A stretch of 43,275 nucleotides of DNA, taken from Hellea sp. Lineage in GTDB: Bacteria > Pseudomonadota > Alphaproteobacteria > Caulobacterales > Maricaulaceae. The position numbers and the translations under genes are program-made. The stretch spans positions 1-43,275 of the forward strand of contig JAHDDC010000024.1 in the NCBI GenBank assembly GCA_020629545.1. The letters run 5' to 3'. The notes beneath the pieces were generated by a model. The model was not told the DNA's origin. It saw only the letters and a list, made by a program, of their open reading frames with translations, and searched no databases. This document shows positions 1-8,273 of this stretch, in pieces; the first letter of the stretch is position 1; the number at the start of each line of letters is the position of its first letter.

Positions 1-48
1 GGTTTGTGGAACCGGAGGTCCTTGGTTCGAGACCAAGAGGCGGTACCA
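1..48 (+). tRNA. tRNA-His (anticodon GTG), 3' part only
   Basis: The window opens inside the anticodon stem. The last three bases of the 5' strand (GGT) lead into the loop TTGTGGA at 4-10, with anticodon GTG at 6-8, and the 3' strand ACCGG at 11-15. A five-base variable loop follows, then a T arm with stem CTTGG/CCAAG (21-25, 33-37), the 3' acceptor strand 38-44, discriminator A45 and an encoded CCA at 46-48. GTG reads histidine codons. The 5' half lies outside the window. Most bacterial tRNA-His has discriminator C73; here it is A, preceded by U72, which fits the divergent alphaproteobacterial tRNA-His class. Confidence 0.88.
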
Positions 49-51
49 TTT

Positions 52-270
52 TTAATCGATTAAAAATGAACGATAGTCGGGGATCGTTAGTCCATCATCC
101 TCTGGCGGATTGCTGATATTATGTTGGCGCGTGAGCGTTTCATGTATTTTTATCGGCTTCGTCGCAATTTTCTCACGAAGACGTTGTTTAATCAGGAAAA
201 TTTCCTGCTCATTTGTATCCAAAATAACCCCCAAAACTCGATAGGCTTGTACTTCGTATGAACTGAACAC
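52..270 (-). CDS. hypothetical 72-aa protein
   Basis: A small open frame on the opposite strand, ending three bases after tRNA-His. It would start with GTG at 270 and no good ribosome binding site is seen upstream. The product is charged and soluble-looking, with a helical middle rich in Lys, Arg and Ile and an acidic C-terminal part (PPEDDG). No known family is recognised. The amino-acid mix looks protein-like rather than random, but the weak start and lack of homology leave it doubtful. It may also be the tail of a decayed gene. Confidence 0.3.
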   Translation of the reverse strand: MFSSYEVQAYRVLGVILDTNEQEIFLIKQRLREKIATKPIKIHETLTRQHNISNPPEDDGLTIPDYRSFLID

Positions 271-351
271 AGTATTAATGCTGAATCGGGCGTAAAAATT
301 TTAAGTGACCGTTTACCCTATCCGTTTATCTTTTTCAGATTGGAGGTAGTG

Positions 352-1476
352 ATGGGCGAAGTTGCTCTCGAACATCTTAAAGAAGAAGATATCCGGATTT
401 TGGTTCGCCATCCGGTTGCGGAAAAGCGTGCCAATGCCGCCCTGCGGATTTGCCGAACCTTCCGGACAGCTGATTTATCGCCGACTGAACGGGCGCTTGC
501 GACCGATTTATTGAAGTTTATGGCTCAAGATGCAGTCGATATGGTTCGGCGGGCGCTGGCCGTGACATTAAAAAATTCTCCTGAACTCCCCCGGCTAGTG
601 GCTCTAAAGCTAGCCGCAGATGTCGAAAATATTGCGACTCCAATATTGGAAAACTCCCCCGTATTGACTGATGTAGATTTGATCGAAATTTTAAGATCAA
701 AAGCAGCCGCAAAAGTAATTGCGGTCGCGCGCCGACCTCGGGTCAGCGGCGATATCGTGCGCGCCATCGTGAGATATGGGGACAGCAGAGCAGTTGCCGA
801 AGTTGCCGCCAATGATGGCGCGATCATTGACGAAGAGACTGCCGGTGAAATTATTGATTTCTATTACAATGATGACCTCATTCGCGATGCAATGATTTCC
901 AGAAATGATTTGCCAGTCAAAGTTATGGAAAAACTATTGTCATTGGTATCGGAAGAGGCGGCCGTAAATCTTGCGAAGGATCCAAACATAAGTGCGAAGA
1001 CAGCCATGGACCTTGCCAGCGGAGCGCGAGAACGGGCAACTATTGAACTGACAGGCGGCACAAAGTCAAATTTTGAACTCTATGAGCTATTTTCACACTT
1101 GTTCCAAAATGGACGCCTGACGCCTTCGCTTATGATCAGGGCCATTGGTTTAGGAAGAATTTCGGTCGTTAAGCACGGCTTGGCAATTCTGGCCGGAATT
1201 AAGCCAAGTAAAGCTGAGCTTATGCTCTTTGATCCGGGACCTCTGGGGCTGAAGTCACTGTGTGTGCAGGCAGGCCTTAACGACCTGCATGCGCGCATTA
1301 TTAGAGCGGGATGCGCTATCTATCGGGACTTGGAAATTTCGGGTATCGAATATGACAGTGAATACTTTCAGACCTTGATGTTGCAGCGAACTCTTACACT
1401 TCCATTCGAAATTCCAGAACCGGATAAAGCCTGGTTAATGGAACGCCTTGATGCCATCGAACTCCAAGCCGCTTAA
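352..1476 (+). CDS. DUF2336 family protein
   Basis: The 374-residue product matches the alphaproteobacterial DUF2336 family as I recall it: an all-helical, HEAT-like protein with repeated short helices and motifs such as HPVAEKRANAA near the N terminus and LAKDPNISAKTA in the middle. No signal peptide or membrane segment is seen, so it is probably cytoplasmic. The molecular function of the family is unknown. The frame is open from a TTG at 340, but ATG 352 is preferred because GGAGG at 342-346 lies five bases before it. It stands alone on its strand and converges on the NAD kinase gene with a 6-nt gap. Confidence 0.8.
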   Translation: MGEVALEHLKEEDIRILVRHPVAEKRANAALRICRTFRTADLSPTERALATDLLKFMAQDAVDMVRRALAVTLKNSPELPRLVALKLAADVENIATPILENSPVLTDVDLIEILRSKAAAKVIAVARRPRVSGDIVRAIVRYGDSRAVAEVAANDGAIIDEETAGEIIDFYYNDDLIRDAMISRNDLPVKVMEKLLSLVSEEAAVNLAKDPNISAKTAMDLASGARERATIELTGGTKSNFELYELFSHLFQNGRLTPSLMIRAIGLGRISVVKHGLAILAGIKPSKAELMLFDPGPLGLKSLCVQAGLNDLHARIIRAGCAIYRDLEISGIEYDSEYFQTLMLQRTLTLPFEIPEPDKAWLMERLDAIELQAA

Positions 1477-1482
1477 ACTATT

Positions 1483-2271
1483 TTAATTGGCGAATTGCTC
1501 ACGCAAGATTTTTTCGTCCAAAGCCTGATCCGCATTGAATAAAAGCGTCAGGACCGTAGATTTATCACGTTCGATGCTGACGCGCGTCACATTTCGTATT
1601 TCCTGACTATCTGCTGTCGCGCTCAGGGGACGCTTATCAGGGTCCAAATTCTCAAAAACAACTTTAGCCGATGCCTTCAGCAATGCCCCGCGCCATCTTC
1701 TGGGACGAAAGGCACTAATAGGCGTCAAAGCCAGGATTTCCGCGCCTAACGGGATAACGGGTCCATGGGCGGAAAGATTATACGCTGTTGAACCGGCTGG
1801 GGTGGCCAATAAAACGCCATCAGCAATCAAGCGTTCTAGTCTTACCCTGCCATCCACACTGATTTTGACATGGGCGGCTTGCCGCGTTTGTCTGAACAGA
1901 GATATTTCATTGAACGCAAGTTCTTCAAATGTGCCACCCGGTGCTTCAGCAATCATTTTTAACGGTGAGACCTTAGCTTCTGAAGCCGCAGATATTCTTT
2001 CCGCTAAATCGTCAGTGCTATACTCATTCATCAAGAAGCCAATTGTACCCTTATTCATACCATATACGGGTAGACCTCGCGTCAAAAGCGTTCTGTAACG
2101 GCGTAAAGTCTGCAACATGAAACCGTCACCGCCTAGAGCAACGATGACATCGGCTTCGGCAGCGTCATAATTCCCATATTTATCAGTTAAGGCTTTCATA
2201 GCCGTTCGAGCTTCATGCCGGTCACTGGCATGAAAAGACAATTTCAGCGATTTTGGAGTTTTCTTCGCCAC
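1483..2271 (-). CDS. nadK: NAD kinase
   Basis: A 262-residue ATP-NAD kinase, which phosphorylates NAD to NADP in the cytoplasm. The GGDG motif (residues 47-50) that binds phosphate and carries the catalytic Asp is intact. The NKGTIGFL segment corresponds to the conserved NxGxxGFL block, and the TPAGSTAYNLSAHGP segment is the second family signature. The length is normal for short alphaproteobacterial NadK. The start is GTG at 2271, supported by GAGGAG seven bases upstream. Its 3' end converges on the DUF2336 gene. No operon partner is seen upstream, where the cytochrome gene ends 61 nt away on the same strand. Confidence 0.93.
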   Translation of the reverse strand: MAKKTPKSLKLSFHASDRHEARTAMKALTDKYGNYDAAEADVIVALGGDGFMLQTLRRYRTLLTRGLPVYGMNKGTIGFLMNEYSTDDLAERISAASEAKVSPLKMIAEAPGGTFEELAFNEISLFRQTRQAAHVKISVDGRVRLERLIADGVLLATPAGSTAYNLSAHGPVIPLGAEILALTPISAFRPRRWRGALLKASAKVVFENLDPDKRPLSATADSQEIRNVTRVSIERDKSTVLTLLFNADQALDEKILREQFAN

Positions 2272-2332
2272 AGGTAGCTCCTCACTAGCGCTATGTGGCG
2301 AATATCGGCATTAAAAACAAAAAAACCATGAA

Positions 2333-2803
2333 TTATTCGCTGGTTTTGCTTCGCATATATTCCAAGAGCAGTTGAATATCTTCATCATTACGAATTCCAG
2401 CGAAAGTCATACCATTTCCTGGCATAAATTCCCTTGGATTTTTTGTATATTCCGCCAGATTTTCGTCAGTCCAGATTATGCCCGACTCTTTCATGGCTTT
2501 TGAATATCTCGGGAAATCAGCCTTTGCTGCTGCTTTTGCACCGAAAATACCATATAAATTTGGTCCAACTTTATGCCGCCCATCTTTGTCCAATGTGTGA
2601 CATGTGCCGCATCGTTTAAAAAGGCGGGCGCCCCTGTCGACTTTTGGCGGTTCGGTCGCTTCAACGGGTTTAGTGGTGATTTTTTCGGGTGTTGTTACCG
2701 TATTCTCACCGGATGGAGACGTTTTATCTGATGATTCCTGACAAGCACTGATTGAGAGGATTGAAATAAAACTAAACAAAAACAATGCTTTGTGGGTTTT
2801 CAT
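2333..2803 (-). CDS. c-type cytochrome lipoprotein (cytochrome c2/c550-like)
   Basis: A 156-residue exported electron-transfer protein. The N terminus is a lipoprotein signal peptide ending in ISAC with Cys21 as the lipidation site, followed by a Thr/Pro/Lys-rich linker of about 30 residues. The haem-binding CGTCH lies at residues 65-69, followed by the KVGPNLYG block typical of class I cytochromes. The PGNGMTF segment near residue 132 supplies the likely axial Met. The domain is monohaem and should be membrane-anchored on the periplasmic side. The redox partner cannot be told from context: it sits upstream of nadK on the same strand, with no respiratory genes nearby. Confidence 0.88.
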   Translation of the reverse strand: MKTHKALFLFSFISILSISACQESSDKTSPSGENTVTTPEKITTKPVEATEPPKVDRGARLFKRCGTCHTLDKDGRHKVGPNLYGIFGAKAAAKADFPRYSKAMKESGIIWTDENLAEYTKNPREFMPGNGMTFAGIRNDEDIQLLLEYMRSKTSE

Positions 2804-2876
2804 AACTGCGGATCCATTTCTAAGGACTAATATTAGGACTTGATTAACATTTTGAATAGGGGCAAGCTTGCGTCAT

Positions 2877-2897
2877 AAATACCCATGTCGGGTATTT
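2877..2897. repeat. inverted repeat in the cytochrome c / Gly-rich protein intergenic region
   Basis: AAATACCC (2877-2884) and GGGTATTT (2890-2897) form a perfect 8-bp inverted repeat around a 5-base spacer, followed by two more T. It lies 40 bases before the start of the small Gly-rich gene and 73 bases upstream of the divergent cytochrome gene. It could be an operator, a 5' UTR hairpin or a weak terminator. Confidence 0.45.
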
Positions 2898-2936
2898 TTA
2901 GAAAAGCCGCAAGGCAATTTTTTTGGGGAGTAATTT

Positions 2937-3218
2937 ATGGTAGATATCGTATCTCTGTTGATCGGCCTGGGCAGTGGCGCACTTGGTGGCAATGTTGCTG
3001 GTAGTGTCATGAAGTCCAGTATGGGAACAATGGGCCGCAGCTTAACAGGTATTATCGGCGGTACAGGCCTTTCATTTGTCGGTCAAATGCTAGGGTTGGG
3101 CGTTTCTGATCCAACAGCTGGCGGAGGCTTGAACGTGTCTTCTATTCTTGGGAACGTCGTTTCAGGCGGTCTCGGGGGCGGAATTCTGACCGCTATTTTG
3201 GGAATGCTTAAGAAGTAA
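2937..3218 (+). CDS. small glycine-rich hydrophobic protein of unknown function
   Basis: A 93-residue product made almost entirely of Gly, Leu, Ser, Val and Ile with few charges, ending LGMLKK. The first 20 residues and the last 25 could be membrane segments, with Gly-rich stretches (GGGLN, GGLGGG) between. The ATG is preceded by a good ribosome binding site (GGGGAG) and the gene ends just before a strong terminator, so it is very likely a real monocistronic unit. No named family is recognised. It resembles the many small Gly-rich DNA-binding-free membrane or envelope proteins of alphaproteobacteria only in composition. Confidence 0.72.
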   Translation: MVDIVSLLIGLGSGALGGNVAGSVMKSSMGTMGRSLTGIIGGTGLSFVGQMLGLGVSDPTAGGGLNVSSILGNVVSGGLGGGILTAILGMLKK

Positions 3219-3237
3219 TCCAAAGCCATAAGAATTA

Positions 3238-3265
3238 AAGCGTGTCCGCGAGGCACGCTTTTTTT
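3238..3265 (+). terminator. rho-independent terminator
   Basis: AAGCGTG (3238-3244) pairs with CACGCTT (3254-3260), and the hairpin runs straight into a tract of seven T ending at 3265. It closes the small Gly-rich gene, 19 bases after its stop codon. Confidence 0.85.
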
Positions 3266-3346
3266 ATGCCTGCGTTAAATTGACTAATGGCAAGCATAAC
3301 GGCACTTTCATATGCGATTAATTGAATATCGCTCGAGGAGTATCAG

Positions 3347-5095
3347 ATGAGTTACACTGCCCCCGTAAAGTCAATGCAATATCTGTTAAATCATGCTGCG
3401 GATCTCGGTGATGTTATGAATTTGCCGCTTTTCGCGGATACCAATCAAGAGCTTGTCACAGATATTTTGGCGGGTGCAGCGGCGTTTTCAGAAGATATTT
3501 TGGCGCCGATAAATCAAGCCGGAGATCATTCTCCTGCAGTCCTAAATGGTGAGGACGTGATCGCGTCACCGGGATTTAAAGAAGCATACAAGGCTTTTGT
3601 TGATGCTGGTTGGCTCAGTCTTTCGGCGCCTGCTGAGATCGGAGGGGCAGGATTACCGTCTGTGGTGAGCGTCGCCGTGAATGAAATGATCTATGCTTCG
3701 AATATGGCATTCGGATTATGTCCAATGCTCACGGCAAGCGCAGTTAAAGCGATAGCCGCCCATGCTTCAGATGAACTCCAATCAAAATATCTGTCGAAAA
3801 TGGTCACAGGTGAGTGGAGCGGTGCAATGGATCTTACGGAGCCTCAAGCGGGTTCTGATTTAGGGCCTGTTAGGACAAAAGCTACGCCCAATGCTGATGG
3901 TTCCTACTCAATTTCTGGCCAGAAAATATTTATCACTTGGGGTGATCATGATTGCGCCGACAATATTATTCATCTGGTTCTGGCCCGTCTTCCGGATGCG
4001 CCGGCTGGTTCAAAGGGAATTTCATTATTTTTATGTCCCAAATATTTTGTAGGTGACGATGGCGCATTAGGAGAGCGCAACAGCTTCAAAGCCATCAGCC
4101 TTGAGCACAAATTAGGGATACATGGAAGTCCGACTTGTGTAATGGAATTTGCTGGCGCAACAGGTTGGCTGATTGGCGAAGAAAACCGTGGATTGTCATG
4201 CATGTTCACGATGATGAATGAAGCTCGATTATTCGTGGGTGTCCAAGGGGTCGCCATCGGAGAACGGGCTTATCAAGGCGCATTACATTTCGCGAATGAT
4301 CGCGTTCAGGGACGGGTATTAGATGGCGAAGCAGGCGACCCTATCATTGGCCACCCTGACGTCCGGAGGATGCTGATTGATACCAAAACCAGATTATTGG
4401 GCGCGAGAGCTATTTGTATGGCAACCGCTGCCGCTTCGGATATTGCATCAGGTCACCCGGATGAAGATGTTCGGCGGAGTGCGCATATCCGCGAGACGCT
4501 TCTGACGCCAATAGCGAAGGCCTACAGTTCAGATTTGGGCGTTGAGGCGACGTCTGTTTCATTACAGATTTTTGGCGGAATGGGGTTTGTTGAGGAAACA
4601 GGCGCGGCTCAACATTATCGCGATAGCAGAATAGCGCCAATCTATGAGGGGACTAACGGCATACAGGCGATGGATTTGGTTGGGCGTAAAATCCGGCGGG
4701 ACGGCGGTGATGGCATGCAGGCTTTAATCTCGGAATTGGAGGCTATTTTATCGCTTTCTCAAGAATTTAAAATGGAGGCCGCCTCAAGTCTTAAGGACGG
4801 ATTAGAGACATTGAAGCAGGCAACCAAGATAATTTTGGGGGCTAACGAAAAAGACGTTTTGTCAGTTGCGACCAACTATCTACGCTTGGCTGGAAACGTT
4901 ATTTCCGGTGCTTTGCTCATTAAAGCTGCGTGCAATGGAAAGAAAGACGGGGATCCTTTGGCTGATAATATGGCAGCTCTGGCTCGGTATCATAGTTTGG
5001 TTATATTGCCTGAGGCGCACGCTCATCTGGAATTCATTCGATCTGGCGCCTCAAGTATATTTGCGATGCCAAAGGAAAATCTGGCAGATTTATAA
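3347..5095 (+). CDS. acyl-CoA dehydrogenase, long form (DmdC/FadE-like)
   Basis: A 582-residue FAD-dependent acyl-CoA dehydrogenase, oxidising an acyl-CoA thioester to its 2-enoyl form in the cytoplasm. It has the extra N-terminal region (residues 1-40), the N-terminal helical domain, the middle beta domain with LTEPQAGSDLG, and the C-terminal domain whose YEGTNGIQ motif carries the catalytic Glu434. Extra C-terminal residues give the roughly 590-residue form that includes DmdC (methylmercaptopropionyl-CoA dehydrogenase) and several FadE-like enzymes. Substrate cannot be decided here: no other dmd or beta-oxidation gene is adjacent. The start ATG follows GAGGAG. It is followed by panB after 62 nt. 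Confidence 0.9.
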   Translation: MSYTAPVKSMQYLLNHAADLGDVMNLPLFADTNQELVTDILAGAAAFSEDILAPINQAGDHSPAVLNGEDVIASPGFKEAYKAFVDAGWLSLSAPAEIGGAGLPSVVSVAVNEMIYASNMAFGLCPMLTASAVKAIAAHASDELQSKYLSKMVTGEWSGAMDLTEPQAGSDLGPVRTKATPNADGSYSISGQKIFITWGDHDCADNIIHLVLARLPDAPAGSKGISLFLCPKYFVGDDGALGERNSFKAISLEHKLGIHGSPTCVMEFAGATGWLIGEENRGLSCMFTMMNEARLFVGVQGVAIGERAYQGALHFANDRVQGRVLDGEAGDPIIGHPDVRRMLIDTKTRLLGARAICMATAAASDIASGHPDEDVRRSAHIRETLLTPIAKAYSSDLGVEATSVSLQIFGGMGFVEETGAAQHYRDSRIAPIYEGTNGIQAMDLVGRKIRRDGGDGMQALISELEAILSLSQEFKMEAASSLKDGLETLKQATKIILGANEKDVLSVATNYLRLAGNVISGALLIKAACNGKKDGDPLADNMAALARYHSLVILPEAHAHLEFIRSGASSIFAMPKENLADL

Positions 5096-5157
5096 AAACC
5101 CTCTTATGTTATCTGAGCATTCCCACTATATTGAACGCGGATAACTAAGAGAAAATC

Positions 5158-5973
5158 ATGTCAGCTCAGAATTCGATTAAGCGTATTACGGCTCCGGAAA
5201 TTTCCGCTCGCAAAGGAAATGATCCAATCGTTTGTTTGACAGCTTATGATGCCCCGACAGCGGCAATTCTCGATGATTTTTGTGATTTGATCCTCGTCGG
5301 TGATAGCGTGGGAATGGTTGTTCACGGTTTAACGACCACAGTTGGCGTGACGCTTGAAATGATGATCTTGCACGGACAGGCTGTTATGCGAGGATCGAAA
5401 AAAGCACTTGTCGTCGTAGATTTACCATTTGGCTATTACGAAGACAGCCCGGAACGTGCTTTTCACAGTGCAGCCAGAGTGATGCGCGAAACAGGTTGTC
5501 AGGCGATAAAAATTGAAAGCGGTTCATATGCTGCAGAGACAATTGCTTATCTTGTCGAGCGCGGCATTCCGGTTATGAGCCATGTTGGACTACGTCCGCA
5601 ATCAATGAATGTCCTGGGCGGTTTTCGGGCGCGTGGACGGAACCCAAAAGTAGCTGACGAAATCGTGGAAAATGCAATTGCTGCAGCCGAGGCCGGTTCA
5701 TTTGCTGTGGTTGTGGAAGGGGTATCTGCTGAGATCGCTGATAAAGTTACATCTGCCGTTTCTATCCCAACAATCGGTATTGGCGCATCTGCCGGATGTG
5801 ACGGCCAGATTCTTGTGACGCCGGATATGCTCGGTATGTTTTCTCGTGTTCCCAAATTTGTGAAAAAATATGCTGATATGCAGGAATTAGTCCGAGAATC
5901 GGTAGAATCTTACGCCAAAGATGTAAAATCGCGGAAATTTCCGGGCAAAGAGAATACCTATAAGTTTTCATAA
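5158..5973 (+). CDS. panB: 3-methyl-2-oxobutanoate hydroxymethyltransferase
   Basis: A 271-residue ketopantoate hydroxymethyltransferase, the first committed step of pantothenate and hence coenzyme A synthesis, transferring a hydroxymethyl group from methylenetetrahydrofolate to 2-oxoisovalerate. Family blocks are clear: LTAYDAPTA near residue 25, the metal-binding LVGDSVGMV around residue 45, VVVDLPFGYY, IKIESG, and the VVVEGV and PTIGIGAS segments at the C-terminal side. Length is typical. panC is not nearby. In several alphaproteobacteria a TPR protein, bamB and der follow panB, as they do here, but a separate promoter-like site at 6017-6043 suggests that operon is transcribed on its own. 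Confidence 0.95.
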   Translation: MSAQNSIKRITAPEISARKGNDPIVCLTAYDAPTAAILDDFCDLILVGDSVGMVVHGLTTTVGVTLEMMILHGQAVMRGSKKALVVVDLPFGYYEDSPERAFHSAARVMRETGCQAIKIESGSYAAETIAYLVERGIPVMSHVGLRPQSMNVLGGFRARGRNPKVADEIVENAIAAAEAGSFAVVVEGVSAEIADKVTSAVSIPTIGIGASAGCDGQILVTPDMLGMFSRVPKFVKKYADMQELVRESVESYAKDVKSRKFPGKENTYKFS

Positions 5974-6016
5974 AAATTTATTCGGAAAACTTACCGTTTC
6001 GTCATGCCGTTAGGTG

Positions 6017-6043
6017 TTGCGATTGATTGAAATGAGCTATAGT
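6017..6043 (+). promoter_or_regulatory. predicted promoter of the yfgM-like/bamB/der operon
   Basis: TTGCGA at 6017-6022 and TATAGT at 6038-6043 are spaced by 15 bases. The extended GCTATAGT at 6036-6043 resembles the GCTA-type -10 element of alphaproteobacterial housekeeping promoters. The predicted start of transcription falls within the palindrome at 6047-6060. Prediction by eye only. Confidence 0.45.
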
Positions 6044-6046
6044 TTG

Positions 6047-6060
6047 CGGCGAATTCGCCG
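6047..6060. promoter_or_regulatory. 14-bp perfect palindrome, possible operator
   Basis: CGGCGAATTCGCCG is fully self-complementary and lies immediately after the predicted -10 element, 33 bases before the GTG start of the first gene. Position and symmetry suit a repressor site or a short 5' UTR hairpin. No regulator is recognised. Confidence 0.45.
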
Positions 6061-6092
6061 AGTCATTTGGCGTTTATTTTAAGGAATTATCT

Positions 6093-6824
6093 GTGGTCGA
6101 TTTTATCAGTGAAGTTCAAGAGGAACTTCGGAAAGATGACTATAATCGTTGGCTCAAGAAATACGGACCGTATTTGTTTGCGATCATCATGGCTATTATA
6201 TTGGGGACGGCTTACCTCGAGTGGCAAAAGTCGCGTGATGCCAAGGTCGCTGAAAAGATGTCCTTTACCTATCTTGAAGCCGGGAAGGCCGCCCAAGAAA
6301 ATCCGGAGCGCGGAATTCAGGCTTATATCGATCTTTCGGGGAATGCTCCTGCTGGATATGCTGGACTATCCCTCGTTCGAGCTGCCGAGTTAGAACTTGA
6401 GCGCGGGAATACTCAGAATGCCATAAATCTCCTGGATAGCGCCGCCGGGGAGTTTGAAAGCAAAAGACATTCGCAACTCGCGCAAATGAAGGTTGGTTAT
6501 ATTTTAGCGGGTCAAGGGAGCTATGACGATGTGATCGCACGCATGACGCCTTTGATTGAGAAAGGCGAACCTTACGAGTATCTGGCGAGAGAGCTTCTTG
6601 CTTTTTCCGCAAACGAGAATGGTGACGAGCAAACGGCAAGAAAGCATTATTCTTATCTAGAAACCATCCCCGGAATTCCTGACACAATAAAAGCCAGGGC
6701 CGAGCAAAATATCATGATGATGAACCTCGTCAGCTCAGATGGCTCAGCGACTGAAAACGAAGACAGTGTGACTGAGCCTGAAACACCGGTTACGCCGCAG
6801 GAGACTGAAACAAATGACGAATAA
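6093..6824 (+). CDS. YfgM-like tetratricopeptide inner-membrane protein
   Basis: A 243-residue protein with a short cytoplasmic N terminus (DDYNRWLKKYGPY), one membrane helix at about residues 28-46, and a periplasmic helical region with TPR-like repeats to about residue 205, then an acidic Thr/Glu/Pro-rich tail. This is the architecture of YfgM, the SecYEG-associated protein that works with periplasmic chaperones in E. coli. It starts with GTG at 6093 behind AAGGA. Its last codons overlap the start of bamB by 11 nt, suggesting translational coupling. The yfgM-bamB-der order is the same as in E. coli, which supports the call although similarity is low. Confidence 0.82.
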   Translation: MVDFISEVQEELRKDDYNRWLKKYGPYLFAIIMAIILGTAYLEWQKSRDAKVAEKMSFTYLEAGKAAQENPERGIQAYIDLSGNAPAGYAGLSLVRAAELELERGNTQNAINLLDSAAGEFESKRHSQLAQMKVGYILAGQGSYDDVIARMTPLIEKGEPYEYLARELLAFSANENGDEQTARKHYSYLETIPGIPDTIKARAEQNIMMMNLVSSDGSATENEDSVTEPETPVTPQETETNDE

Positions 6825-8268
6825 GTTCTCTTCAATACTAGTGGCCCTAGCCAGCGGTTTAATTCTGTCGGGTTGTGCAACGATCGCAGGTGTCGCTGAC
6901 GATGTTAATCCGTTTGACAAAACCGAAGCTCAAAAACGCGCTGAGCAAGGCGATGTTGCAGGGGAAGATCAGCGCATATCATTGCTGTCAGCCGAGGAGA
7001 CTTTGTCACCATCCGGTGCACTCACTCCGCAAGATGTGGTTTTGCCTCCCGCATATGTGAATGCGGACTGGGCACAGCCAGGAGGAAATATTCAGCACGC
7101 AATGCAGCGACCGACGGCGGCCGGCAATCTTGATCGTATTTGGAGTAAAGATGTCGGTGCGGGATCTGGCCGCAAAGGGCGGGTTGTCTCATCGCCAATC
7201 ATAGCCGGAGGTCGTATATTCGTCATGGATGGCGATAATCGCGTTTCTGCCTATGACGCCGAGACAGGCGAAGAAATTTGGCGTCACACGGTTAAAGTTG
7301 AGTCTAAAGGAAAAACTCGCGAAGGCGGCGCCAATATTTTCGAGCGCGTTACCAACCCGTTTAATTTCAGCGACGGCGGCGGTAAAGATGATGAGTCTGT
7401 TGGCGGAGGCGTTGCGGCAGCCGATGGCAAAATTTTTGTGACCTCAGGATTGGGTGTTATCGAAGCGCTCGACGCGCAGTCTGGTAACAGTGTTTGGCGA
7501 AAGCGCTTGTCTACACCTATGCATTCTGCGCCTACCATCTCCAATGGTCGTCTATTCGCGATATCTGATGATAACGAGCTGTTCGCTGTTAACTCGGCGA
7601 CTGGTGATGTAATTTGGACTTATCAAGGCATTGTTGAAAGTGCCCGCATGCTAACCTCGCCAAGTCCAGCGGTTGCTGACGACGTTGTTATCGCTCCATT
7701 TGCGTCCGGTGAATTGGTAGCTCTTCGTGTGCAAAATGGAGGCGTTTTGTGGCAGGATGCTTTATCGTCTTCCGGACGTATGACGCCGCTTTCAAGCTTA
7801 AATGATATTGCATCGGGCCCGGTTATCGCCGACGGATATGTATTAGCAACAGCGCAGTCGGGTGTCTTGAGTGCATTTGACCTCCGTAACGGCCAACGTA
7901 TCTGGTCGCAACCCGCTGGCTCATTGGGCTATCCCTGGGTCGCCGGAGATTTCGTTTACACGGTAACGACGGGCGGCGAAGTAGCTTGTCTTTCCAAGAC
8001 AAGTGGCGACGTTGTTTGGACGCAACAATTGCGGGCATTCAAAAACGAAAAGAAACGTAAAACGCGGATTGCTTGGGCTGGTCCTATTTTGATCGGCGAT
8101 AAATTGCTAACTATGTCTTCCAGAGGCAAAGCCGTAGAGCTTAACCCTTATGACGGGACGATTTTACGAGAATTTGGTGTAGGTGATCCCGTATTTGTTT
8201 CACCGATTGTCGCGAACCAGACGGTATATGTCCTGAACGACAAAGCCAAGTTGATGGCGTTAAGATAA
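6814..8268 (+). CDS. bamB: outer membrane protein assembly factor BamB
   Basis: A 484-residue lipoprotein of the BAM complex, which inserts beta-barrel proteins into the outer membrane. The signal peptide ends in a lipobox with Cys at LSGC near residue 21. After a low-conservation linker of about 90 residues comes a PQQ-like beta-propeller, with repeated blades of the form ..VSAYDAETGEEIWRH and ..ALDAQSGNSVWRK. It is about 90 residues longer than E. coli BamB, owing to the linker and a Gly/Asp-rich insert near residues 175-200 (FSDGGGKDDES). It overlaps the upstream YfgM-like gene and is followed by der after 5 nt. Confidence 0.9.
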   Translation: MTNKFSSILVALASGLILSGCATIAGVADDVNPFDKTEAQKRAEQGDVAGEDQRISLLSAEETLSPSGALTPQDVVLPPAYVNADWAQPGGNIQHAMQRPTAAGNLDRIWSKDVGAGSGRKGRVVSSPIIAGGRIFVMDGDNRVSAYDAETGEEIWRHTVKVESKGKTREGGANIFERVTNPFNFSDGGGKDDESVGGGVAAADGKIFVTSGLGVIEALDAQSGNSVWRKRLSTPMHSAPTISNGRLFAISDDNELFAVNSATGDVIWTYQGIVESARMLTSPSPAVADDVVIAPFASGELVALRVQNGGVLWQDALSSSGRMTPLSSLNDIASGPVIADGYVLATAQSGVLSAFDLRNGQRIWSQPAGSLGYPWVAGDFVYTVTTGGEVACLSKTSGDVVWTQQLRAFKNEKKRKTRIAWAGPILIGDKLLTMSSRGKAVELNPYDGTILREFGVGDPVFVSPIVANQTVYVLNDKAKLMALR

Positions 8269-8273
8269 ATGCT

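Noticed and set aside
340-351. TTG start for the DUF2336 gene
   Set aside because: These codons overlap the Shine-Dalgarno GGAGG that serves ATG 352.
1802-2098. 98-codon plus-strand ORF inside nadK
   Set aside because: Antisense shadow of a gene with intact NAD kinase motifs; no homology recognised.
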